A DNA stretch of 64,000 nucleotides, taken from Nelumbo lutea. Lineage: Eukaryota; Streptophyta; Magnoliopsida; Proteales; Nelumbonaceae. The notes beneath the pieces are model-generated. The model ran no database searches and was not told the DNA's origin. It saw only the letters and a program-made list of their open reading frames with translations. Position 1 is the stretch's first letter. Every line of letters starts with the position of its first letter. A program made the position numbers and the translations under genes. The stretch lies in the NCBI GenBank assembly GCA_022828595.1, contig JAKGHH010000008.1:8483728-8547727 (forward strand), given 5' to 3'. Positions 12,101 to 24,161 of this stretch are shown here, piece by piece.

Positions 12101-15100
12101 CGACTAGAAAATAGAGGCGATGATCCAATTAGTACATGGGCAGATATGAAGAGGTGTTTGTAAGAAAAGTGCATCCCACTAGACTTCCATGATGATCTAT
12201 ACATGGAGTTGACTAATTTCGAGCAAAAGAAGAAGCAGCAGGTTACAACAAAGAACTTGAAGTCAATGGGAAGAAGGTACAAAGTTGAAAAGAAAGTAGA
12301 TGATTCCAACACCCATGATCAGCCTGAGGTTAATGATCAAGAAGAAATAGAAGAGGAGCAAATTAAAGAAATTCAGGTGCAAGATACAAATGTGTTGACT
12401 GTAGTAGATCCTAATAAAAAAGTAAGTAACTTTACCTTTCAAGTTCAACTAGAACTAATTCAAGAATTACAACCTAACATAGCACAAGTTCCACCAACAT
12501 CAACAATGGAAGGAGTCCTAGAGTTTGTTGAAGAACCAAGGATAGCAGAACACATAGAGATGGTGATTCCTAAGCTAGAGGTCAAAGGAAAGGTTCCAAA
12601 TGTTGCAATTAAGAGTTTGGATAAGCGAGGTGAAGATTCATCACAATGGTTAGTTGATGAATTAAGTGTTCAAAAAACTAATGTTATCGATGATTTAACA
12701 AAGATGGTTAGGGAAGGTAGTGTTTCAGAAATACATTTCTTTCAAGATCATTTTCTAGTTGTGTGTGGCTTCTACTCTACGGTCCAAGCATGTAGCTATG
12801 GGAAGTCCTACTCCCTTTGTAATTGGGGCATATCAACTTTTCATCCTCAATTTGACAAGTTTTTTTCAACCGGGGGAGAATGATGCAGGAGCTGAAGAGT
12901 CAAAATTGGAATTTTATGATATTTTATGTATTTCTGTATTTTGGGACAGTAGGGATACTTTTGTCATTTTGCAATTTCTGTGGGATCCAATGATAGGGTT
13001 TAATTTGTCTGGTTATAATTTGCTTATGTTTAAAATTTCAGAGTGATTGCATAAGTAGGATTAGAGTTATTGAGTCTTCTTTGAATTGAAATAGGATATG
13101 ACAGCTTGGTTTGAGTCCTACTAGGATTATCAAGTCTAACAGTTTGACTCCTAAGACTATTATGAGTCTAACAGTTTGACTCCTAAGATTATTATGAGTT
13201 TAGAGTCTATAAATATGTATGGACGTTTTAGACAATGGCAATGTAGTTTATTGAGTTTTCTTCAGCTTATGCTAGCTATGGTGAGTGATTCACATGCCCT
13301 AGAGTGATTCTAGGCACCCTGTGAGTGATTCCAGGTATTTTCTCTCTTCTTCTCTCCCTATTTTCTCTCTTATTCCTTCAAGAAACCATTACAGCCATCA
13401 ATGGCCATAAAATTCTGATCCAAGAAGACCATTCACATTCTCTAAGGACTAGAACTGAGCTGGTCCTACATCAAGGAGCCATTACATTCTGATACTACTC
13501 CAAAATAAAATAAAACCCAAAATCAAACACAAAACAAGACTCCCACCACAGCCTCTAATCCCAAAGAGAACAATAGCCTTTCTTTTCTTATGAATGACAA
13601 CAATAGCCTTCCTTCAAATCAGCTCTATTGACACTAGGGCATGGGTGCAATTTGGGCAGGCCCGACCTAACCCAACCCAAGGTATTGAAATCGGCTGGGC
13701 CTATGTTTTCAGGCTCCGGGCTAGGACTGGGCCAGAAAACTCAGGCCTGACCTAAGCTTGGGTTGGTGGGTTGAGGCCTTGAGTAGCCCAAGCTCAAGCC
13801 TGCCTAGCCCAAGTCCGCCGGATATTGTATGATATACATACAAATGTGAATGTGTATATTATGTATTCATGACATATATATCACATATTTATACCCATGT
13901 GCACCTTAGAGTATATATTTAGTTATTTACAATACGTAGATGATTAACCTATACTCGGACTTTTACATAAAACATGTATAAATACACACATAATGCATTT
14001 TCTTTATATAAAACATCTTTTATTAATTGTGTATGCATGTACAAATTGTAAAGGAGGAGGGTGCTTCAGGTTGGCAACCAGCACTAAAACTTCTGCCAAA
14101 CTCTCATGATAAGCCGACCCCATATAGTTGAGATAAGGCATGTACAAATGTATAAAATGTATATGTGCATTTAATAATGGAACTTATACATATTTTTAAC
14201 CCATTCTACTCATAAAAGGCTTGACCTCGGGTTGGGCCAGGCCTGAGCCCGAGGTTTGAAGCTTAGGGTTGGACCTGGGTTGACCCTCAACCCATCCCAT
14301 GAGTTGCACCCCCTAACTAATAATACCTTCAAATACTTGGTGAAAATGAGACCATTCCATGATCTGGAAACACATGTCCACAATCAGCTTTCTTCTTGAA
14401 ATATATTTGTCTTGAAAAAAACTACGGTTTCTATCCAAATGCAGCAGTAAACAACAAAAGGCACTACACTCCACACAATCTCCACCTTCTTACTACCTCC
14501 AAATAAATTCCACGTAGGAACAATGTATGAATCAGATGTTTCACATTTTCCTCTTGACTCATGCATAATCTATAAATGCTTGGAAGTTGAACTTGAAATC
14601 CTATAGCTTTCAAATGGTCCAAGGCAAGAATGAAATCCAATGCCAAAAACCAAGCAAAAGCTTCCACTCTAGGTGGAACAAGATTACCCCAAAGGTTCAA
14701 CACATAGGATCCAACATCTGATTTCTAGATAAAACACCATAGAGAGGCTCCACCAGAACTTTCTATCGATACATTCTTTTCACACCTAAAATCTGATTGA
14801 TTAGGCTCAATTTTAGTTTATTCCAGCCATGTCAGCAGCATGACACACTCTGCTTCTCCGTCCAAGGGCCTTCTAAAGTTCTAATCCTGGGTTGAGTTGG
14901 ACAACACCCTAAAGGAAGTTTATCCTTCAGTTCCCATCTAAACAGAAATCAAGTTTCTGAAAGTGATCCAAGATGATAATGAAAGGGCACCAAAATTCAT
15001 AAGTTTTAACATAATCAAAAAAAGATGATGATGAAAAGGAATACTTTTTTGTGTATACAATAAAACCGATCTATTGAGAATATGACAATGAATAATACCT

Positions 15101-18100
15101 TTTAATGCTGCTCGTTTATTGGAGTGAATACTTTGAGCTTCATCCAATGCATTCATCAAAAGATTCATAAAGTAATCCGTTGGAACCCCTCCATAGTTAA
15201 GAAGTGCAATTAAATATTTTGATAGATATGACATCCTTGGTTGATTACTGGAAGAGAGAGATTAGAAAAAATGGAATGGGCTCTATACTGTTCCAATGTA
15301 GGATTTAAACACCAAGAAAAAAGAATACAGTAGATAATTTGCTAAATCATACCAAAATTATGTCAAGGTAAAGAATAAAAGACTTTTTTTTTTAAATTTC
15401 ACACATCATTCCATCTTACCTGAGCTAGACAACTCACTTCTTCAAGTTTAATAAACTTCAATTTGACTTAATGTTGTATACAATAAAGTGAAATGCTAGA
15501 GAAGAGCTTGGCTGCCTAGCAACCCAACATAGGGCCTATATGAAAACACAAATATTTTTGTGAACCCTTACTGGGGTTGCAAAAGCAGCTGAGTTGCCTA
15601 CTAGCACAGCACATAAAAAATGATTTCTAGTTACTGAAAATTAAATATGTATTTATACAATTAATGAAAAATCCATAGTTTCTTTAATTATTGAACTTTA
15701 CCTTGTTGCAACTATCTCCAATGAATTGGCAGTTCGAACATATGAAAGCTTTGGGTCTGCCTCAACTTTTATCATTGAAGGTCTTATCTGAATTGTTTTA
15801 GGAGGAAGCTACAAAATTTGGAAGTACAAGATATCAACACCAAAAAGAATATGTTGGTAGGAAGAGAAAAATAAAACATAAATTGAATATTAGGCTTCAA
15901 AAATTTAGGAGTCCATGCAAGACTAGCAAAAAGGAAGAACAAAGTGGTACTTACCAACTAGTATATGCTTCCTTTGCAAAGCAATCTGTGAGAATATTTC
16001 CTATCTACTAAGACTTAAGTACTAATCTCCTATTCTTTTCTCTATTTGTCTGCAAGCAAACTCATCCAACTCTTTAAGACTTCTGTTTTCCCATCCCTTA
16101 AGAAGAGAATAGAAAGGCTACAGTCTTTGGAATATATGGGAATATAGAAATGTAAAAAAAATCTTCAAAGAAAAAGAGCAAATTAAGGCAGTAATTGGGA
16201 ACGCGTTACTATAGCTGGCTTATTGCAGTAAAATCACTGGGAAATTTTGCCCCTCTCCACTGATGATATTGTTAGAGGATGACAAGGTATTGTAGATTCA
16301 TCCTTAGCAAGAAACATCACTTATATTGAATTCTCTTCCACCCCCTAATTTTATTAACTTTGATGGATGCAGTATGACTAGTCTAGGAGATTTAGGTATG
16401 TTGTCTTCCAGAGTGATTTTGGATGAATCTTGACTCTTCTCAAGATTAGTTCTTTATGGTGATTAAACCAGGGTAGAGTTTGTAGCTTTACTAATAAACT
16501 CAGATTGGGTCATTCTCTCAACTACAGGAACTTAATGGTAGAAGGAGACCAAAAGCTGGGTATGAAATTGTTCAAAAGATCTGACCTATGATCCTTTTGA
16601 AGAGAGCCTTCTGGTCTTGTTTAGATTTGATAATGAGGAACTGATGCATGTTTTGTTCTTTATGTATTTTTCTTGTTTTCTTTGATTGGTGATCTCGCAT
16701 CACCTTATCTGATTGTAATCTCTTCTTTTATTAATGAAGTTTCTATTTTATTTATCTTCAAAAATATGGTTCAAAAATGATAATCTTGGGCCTTTCATAG
16801 TATAGACACTTCTTGAGACAAGTATGAACATTAGCATTGTAGATAGGGGCAAGTATTAGGTTTAATTGGATTCAGAGATCTGCCAATTGTTTATCCAATG
16901 AAATGGCTAAACAAGGAGTTCAAAGAAGAAAGTTGTAATAGAAATCATGTAAGATAAGTGAGCCAAGGGAGCTTAAGTGGCTGGAACCAGCCCAAGATTA
17001 TCATAAGGCGCATTCAGCACTATTTGTACTTCTGAACAATTCTTCATCCAAAATAAAGATTTTTTATCAAAAACTTGATTTGGTGCTGATCCAAACAAGC
17101 GAAGAGCCAAAGACAAGGACATAAAATCTCTTAATATTTTAAATGGAAAGTTTATACACCATAAGAATTTCATACATCAAAAGTTCCGATGACATATAAA
17201 CCACCTAAGTAGGTTACTTCTTACCCAAAAAAAAAGGTTAAATATGACACAAAACTAATAGCATACAGATAATGTTTTAAATATGTAATTTTTACAAGCA
17301 AGCTAAGGAAATATGTCATTTCGTTGTGACCTCACTCTTTAAAGACATCCAGTCCTAGTTGAATTATACTTTAATTAATTTAATGCTTACCTTTTTGTTG
17401 ACAAGAAAAGTTCCCTTGACAGCACAACCATTGTTGAACAAACGGAACTGAATTAATAGTGGCTAGAACGAAACAAAATCGTCCTCTTAGCATTAAATAA
17501 TTAACTGTGAAACACAAAAAGAAACACAGAGAAAGAGTACCACAGTTGGCATACTGGTTCCTGAATATACCATCTCAACTCTGACTTCTCCTCAATTCCG
17601 TCATGACCTGAAATCCTCTACAAAACAGAAAAGTATTCAGATAGAAGGATGAAATATATGCCAGATGGTGAAGTGTTCCACTGTTAAATACCTTTACTCC
17701 AACAAGCATGACAATTGTATCACTTTATATGGTGTAAACAGCTTTAGATGTAGTGAAGACATTTTAAGGAAAGAGCTGTGCCCATGAAAACATACAATAG
17801 GGTATAAAAGCCAACCAGACCACCCATCAACACCTAGCACTCACCATCCATCAATCACTAAAAAGCCAACCAGACCACCCATCAACATAAAACTAGACCA
17901 AGAAACTTTCAACTTCATTAAAGACCTTTTTGGTTTCAATGGCTTCTCGTTTAGCCTGGCCTCTATTGCATATGATAGTGGGTTGCTCAGGTACCATTTG
18001 GTGAAACAATAGCAAACATGCCTTCACTAGGTTATTTGGTTTTTCATTTGACTAATAGCGGCATGTTTGTGTTTTATTGGATGGTCACAACAAATTGTTG

Positions 18101-21100
18101 TGAACTCATGAAGACCAAATCATCCAAGCATCCAATCACTATGTGATTTGGTTTATCCTTTGACTTATAGCATGTATGGGTTTTTTAGAGGCCACAAGAA
18201 AGTATTATGATTATGTGAACTCATCGCTCTACATGTTAGGCAACCTTCACATTTCTTGATATTCCTAATAAGGTAATGGATCATAAAGTTAGTCTCCATT
18301 TTATCATATGATAGCAGGTAGTTCATGTACCATTTAGGGTAGCAACAATAAGCATGCACTCACTTGGTAATTCTGTCTTTCATTTAATTGATAGAATGTC
18401 TATTAAGGGTGAGCAAAAAAACTGAAAAACTGAACTGACCGAAACCGAACTGAAAAATCGGTTAACCGAACCGGTCAGTTCGGTTTCGGTTCGACATTAT
18501 AAAAAAACCGACAGTTTCGGTTTGGTTTAGATTAACCATTTAAAAAAACCGGTGGTTAACCGAACCAATCGATATATACAATAATATATATTTATTGTAA
18601 AGAGACTGGGCCGAATGGGTCCTAGTATCTTCTCTTGTAATATCTTTTCTTTTCTTGTTGGCTAATGGGCCTCTATTAATGGGCCTGTTATTTCTTTTTG
18701 TTTAATCTCTTTATGTTACTGCCTAGCTGGCCGCCCACTTAAGGGCATACTTGTCATTACTCTAACATTAATTCTTAATAAAAAGGATTAGAGGAGAAAG
18801 GGAAGATAATTTCGAATCTTCTTCTTCTTCCTTCTCTTTTCGCCATCTTCTTCTCTTGTATTGCTGCTCTTACTTCTCTTCTTCCTTTTTTTCCCTCTAA
18901 TCTTCAAATTTACACCTAATATTTGAGGACTGATTTACATCTTGGTTTCTTCCTTTTTTTCTTTTTCCTCTTTTCCCATACACCCTTAGATTAAGAGAGT
19001 GTATGGAGAGATAGGTTCTCTATAGTTCAGAGGATCTCTGGCCTAGTTGGTAGAGGATTTGGAGAGTTTAAATCTGGCTGGATATTGCCAAGAAGTGGTG
19101 TTGTTCTGTTGCTGCCCAAAACCCTAGCCGATTAGAGATTTTCGAAGGTACATGTAAAGGTGAAGCTTTGGGTGTGGCGCTCTGTGCTTGGGAGGTGTCT
19201 TTTGACTCCTAAAGGAGGGCGGTTCAAGTTTGGAAGAGATTGGGAAGCTCTGGTAGGAGCAGTTGCATCTTCTCTCTTCCTCCCCAACAGCTAGACGGAG
19301 TAAAACCCTAGTTTTCAAGCATCTGGGTTCTGGTTTGACTTCAAGTAAGTTTATATAGACAAAATTTCTGGTTCTTTGATTTTCGTTTGATTGATGGAGC
19401 CATATGGAAGTGAGTTCAAGCAAGTGCCGGTTTCCGGCCTTGGCTCAGTAGATTCCGTTTTGACTGGTGTGACCACAATCAAGCTAGATGGGACAAATTA
19501 TCTTGCTTGGGCACAGTCTATAAGAATTTATGTTTGTAGTAGAGGAAAACTCGAGTATCTCACAGGTAGTAAAGTGAAACCCAAAGAGACAGACCCTGAA
19601 TTTGAGAAATGGATGCAAGAGAACTATATTGTCATAGGATGGTTGGTCAATTCTATGAAACCTCATATAAGTCAGCATTATCTCTGAATGTCTTTGGCTA
19701 AGGAGATTTGGGACAGTGTTACTGAGACCTTTTCACAGAAGTTGAATGTAGCCAAAGTCTATAAGTTGAAAAGTGATGTGAAAAACCTAAGACAGGGGGA
19801 GAAGAGTGTAGCAATCTACTACTCTATACTGAAATCCCTATGGCAAGAAATTGATGTTATGGAAACAGTTGTATGGGAGAGTAAGAATGATGCTGAAATG
19901 TATAGGAAGTTGGTGGAGAGAAATAGGGTGTTTGAATTTCTCACGGGAATCAACCCTGAGTTTGACATCATTAAGCAAAATATCCTGGCCAGAGATGAGG
20001 TTACTCTTTCCCAGGCATACGCTATGATAAGCAGTGAGGAGAGTAGGCGGCAGGTTCAGTTGCAGGGTCCACCTATAGAATACTTTGCACATGCTGGAAT
20101 AAAGCCAAAGGGTCCTACTGAGAAAAAGGAGCAGATATGTGAATATTGCAAGAAACCGAGGCATACAAAGGACACTTGCTGGAAGCTTCATCCTGAGCTT
20201 CTTTCTGATAGGTTTAAGAATAACAACAGCTCTAAGAAGGTCAGTCAGGTAGGAAAGCCTAAGACAGCTAATGTTGCTACAGTACCTGAAGGAGGAAATA
20301 AGGAGAGTGAAGAAAAATCAACCATTGAGTAGTTGGCAGCAATGAAGGCGGATTTTGAAAAGTATGGGACGCTACTAAATCACTTGGAAGCTACTGTTTC
20401 TTCATCTCACTCTTCCAACAACAACACATCATCTTTATCTACATTTGCTCACTCAGGTATTCATGCTTCTACAAATCATGCTTCAGTTTCAGGTAATCAT
20501 AAAATCCCTTGGATTATTGATTCCGGTGCATCAGACCATATGACCAGCCTGTCTAATCTCTTCTGCTCATACCACCTTCTCTCTGGCAAAGAGAAAATAT
20601 CCCTTCCTGATGGGTCTCTTGCTCCCATCTCTGGTAAAGGAGATATAAAGACCTCTAACACCCTTTATTTATCCTCTGTCCTTCATGTCCCTAAACTTAA
20701 CACAAACCTTTTATCTGTTAGCAGCTTAACTAAATCCATGAATTGTAGCATAACCTTTTTTCCCACTCATTGTGTTTTTCAGGACCTGCAATCTCAAAGG
20801 ATGATTGGGAGTGGCCATGAGGCGAACGGAATATACTTGCTGGACACACCGGATCGAGCTTCTGGACCACCTCATGGAGTTGCCTTAGAGTCAGTTTTGT
20901 CAAAGTCTGTTAACAAAGTCTTGTTATGTCACTTTCGGTTTAGTCATTTGTCATTTTCTGCTTTGAGTCATTTCTTTCCAAATATGTTTAAGGGAGTGTC
21001 TTTATCGAGTCTTCATTGTGAGTTGTGTGAACAGGCAAAGCATTGTAGACATTCTTATTCAGTAAGCAATAAAAGATTTCTTTCTCCTTTTCATATTGTT

Positions 21101-24100
21101 CACTCTGACGTGTGGGGGCCATATCATTTGCCAACTATGGGGGGTTACAGGTACTTTATCTTTTTTATTGATGACTACTCTCGTTACACTTGGATTTATC
21201 TCATGAAATCCAGGGATGAAGTACCAGCTATTGTGCAAAAATTTCATGAACTCATCCTCACCCAATTTAACACAGATCAAAATATTCCATTCTGATAATG
21301 CTAAGGAGTATTTTGAGAAAACCCTCTTCGCCTATCTTGAAACTTTTGGGGTTATTCATCAAAGTTCTTGTTCCTACACTCCACAACAGAACGGGGTGGC
21401 GGAAAGGAAGAACAGACATGTGGTTGAAGTTACCAGATCCCTCTTGTTTACATCCCATGTTCTTACTACTACTTTTTTTATCAACAGTATGCCCTCCCGG
21501 GTCCTTAACTTCAAAACCCCCTTTAGCCTTCTCTTCCCGGATGAGGATATTTTTTCTCTTCCTCTCCGTGTTTTTGGGTGCACTTGCTATGTGCATATTC
21601 ACAGTCATCAAAAGCACAAGTTTGAACCTAAGGCTCGTAAATGTGTTTTTCTAGGTTATGCTTCCACACAGAAGGAATATTGCTGTTTTGATCCAGTTAG
21701 TGGCACTCGCTTTGTATCTCGAGATGTCACATTTGCTGAGTTGACTCCTTTCTTTAGCATTTCTCCTGAGGGGGAGAAATCTGAAGAGCCCTTTGCCATG
21801 TCCCCAGTTGTTCCTCTTCCCATTCCTCTTGAGTCCTATCATGAGGTGTCTACTTCTCCCACTGGACCTACCTCCGATATTCCTATTCCTCCTCCTCCTC
21901 CACCTCATTCTCCTATAATTCCTCCTCATCCTGTTCCCCAAAAGTGGTACCAAAGGCACAGATTCAGACATGGGCAGGTTGTTTCCACTCCTACAGAAGA
22001 GCCTCTTGCTCCTCCCATCATTACTGAGGTAACAGGTCAGCCTTCTTTTGACCCATCTACATCTTTCCCAGACCTTGACCTTCCTATTGCTCTCCGCAAG
22101 GGCAAGCGGAAGTGTACAGCCCATTGTATCTCCAAACACCTGTCTTACAGCCTTCTCTCTCCTTCCTACTACTCTTTTCTTGCTTCTATTTCTTCCCGTG
22201 TGATACCCAGGTCCGTACCGGAAGCCTTATCTAAACCTGAATGGATGCTATGATGGCTAAACTGGATGCTTTGCATAAGAACCATACCTGGGATATTGTT
22301 GACTTGCCTGAAGGGAAGGAACCAGTGGGATGTAAATGGGTGTTTACCATTAAATATCACTCAGATGGATCTATTGAGAGGCTTAAGGCTAGGCTGGTTG
22401 CTAAGGGCTACACTCAAATGTATGGTATTGACTATCTTGAGACATTTGCTCCTGTAGCTAAGATGACCTCAGTCAGAGTTTTGTTATCTCTAGCTACTAC
22501 TTTTGATTGGCCCCTACACCAGTTTGATGTTAAAAATGCCTTTCTGAATGGAGACATACATGAAGAGGCCTATATGTGTTTGCCTCCAGGGGTGTATGGG
22601 AAGGAAATGCAAGGCAAGGTGTGTAAACTGCAGAAATCTATTTATGGTCTCAAACAGTCTCCTCGGGCTTGGTTTGAGAGGTTCAGGGCTGCTCTTGTCT
22701 CCTTTGGCTACACACAAACTCAATCTAATCATGCTCTGTTCTTGAAGAGAAATGCCTCTCTGGTGGCCTTCTTGATAGTTTATGTTGATGATATTGTGGT
22801 CACGGGTAATTGACACTCAAGAGGTCAGTAAACTAAAAAGATTTCTCAACTCTGAATTTGAGATCAAGGATTTGGGAGATCTTAGGTATTTTTTGGGCAT
22901 TGAAGTTGCTAGATCTAAGGATGGTATCTTCATTTCTCAACGTAAATATGTTCTTGACCTCCTTGCTGAGACTAGTAAACTTGGAGCTAAACCAATCTCC
23001 ACTTCTATTGATCCTAATCATAAGCTTTCTGCTACAGATGGTGAGCTTTTATTTGATAAGGGGGTGTTTTAGAGACTGCTTGGGAAGTTGTTATATCTTT
23101 GCATGACTCAGCCAGATATTTCCTATGCAGTAAGTGTTATTAGTCAATTTATGCATTATCCCAGAGATACTCATTTAGCTGCTGCAGAAAGGGTTCTATG
23201 TTACTTGAAAGGTACTCTAGGGAAAGGTATTCTATTTGCCAAACATGGACACATGAAGTTGGAAGCTTTCACTGATGCTGATTGGGCAGGATGTATTGAT
23301 GATAGGAGATCCACCTCTGGTTATTGTGCTCTGGTCGCTAGGAACATTGTGTCATGGAGGAGTAAGAAACAGTCTGTAGTGGCTAGATCCTTAGCTAAAG
23401 CAGAATACAGGGCAATGGCACATGGTGTGTCAAAATTACTGTGGCTACGATCCCTTTTAGAAGAATTGGGGGTTGACTACGAGAAGCCAATGATGCTCTA
23501 CTGTGACAACCAAGCAGCTATCAGCATTGCACATAATCCTGTTCAACACGACAGAACTAAGCACATTGAGGTTGATAGGCATTTTATAAGGGAAAGAGTT
23601 TCCTCAGGAGAAGTTTGTTTGCCATTCATCACATCAAACGAACAATTGGATGATATCTTGACCGAGGGAGTTCCAAGAGGGAAAATGACACACTATATAA
23701 GCAAGTTGGGAATGATTGACATCTATGCTCAGCTTGAGGGGGAGTGTAAAGAGACTGGCCCGAATGGGTCCTAGTATCTTCTCTTGTAATATCTTTTCTT
23801 TTCTTGTTGGCTAATGGGCCTGTCTTAATGGGCCTGTTATTTCTTTTTGTTTAATCTCTTTATGTTACTGCCTAGCTGGCCGCCCACTTAAGGGCATACT
23901 TGTCATTACTCTAACATTAATTCTTAATAAAAAGGATTAGAGGAGAAAGGGAAGATAATTTCGAATCTTCTTCTTCTTCCTTCTCTTTTCGCCATCTTCT
24001 TCTCTTGTACTGCTGCTCTTACTTCTCTTCTTCCTTTTTTTCCCTCTAATCTTCAAATTTACACCTAATATTTGAGGATTGATTTACATCTTTTATATAG

Positions 24101-24102
24101 TA

Positions 24103-24161
<59 letters not shown>

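Larger units (their letters stand above)
11126..13473 (+). mobile_element. Gag-only Ty3/gypsy-type LTR element (TR-GAG type)
   Basis: A complete 2,348-bp element. LTRs start TGATGCAGGAGC and end CTACATCA at 11126-11708 and 12881-13473. Target duplication AGGAG is perfect (11121-11125, 13474-13478). A primer-site-like TTGTATCAGAGC (11711-11722, one base off the initiator-Met complement) follows the 5' LTR, and the purine run CGGGGGAGAA precedes the 3' LTR. The interior codes only for a gag-like protein; there is no protease, RT, RNase H or integrase. This matches the published class of terminal-repeat retrotransposons with gag only, which must be moved by enzymes from other elements. Confidence 0.88.
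18596..24091 (+). mobile_element. Copia element C, nearly complete
   Basis: Two 347-bp LTRs (18596-18942, 23745-24091) with about five differences by eye, roughly 98.6% identity, so a fairly recent insertion. Target duplication TTTAT (18591-18595, 24092-24096). LTRs start TGTAAAGAGAC and end TTTACATCT, so the terminal bases are TG...CT, not TG...CA. The same ends are confirmed by a solo LTR at 35572-35915. A purine tract TTGAGGGGGAG precedes the 3' LTR. After the 5' LTR comes TGGTTTCTTCC, where a primer site should start. Confidence 0.92.

Noticed and set aside
13635..14315. A definite 8-bp target duplication for this hAT-like element
   Set aside because: Flanks ATTGACAC and ACTAATAA do not match at any nearby offset.
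16973..17173. 66-codon minus-strand frame in RDR intron 10, in the right orientation for an exon
   Set aside because: It has no match to the RDR family I can recall, and exons 10 and 11 already join in phase without it.
21267..22360. Several minus-strand frames of 60-160 codons
   Set aside because: All are shadows of copia C integrase and RT.
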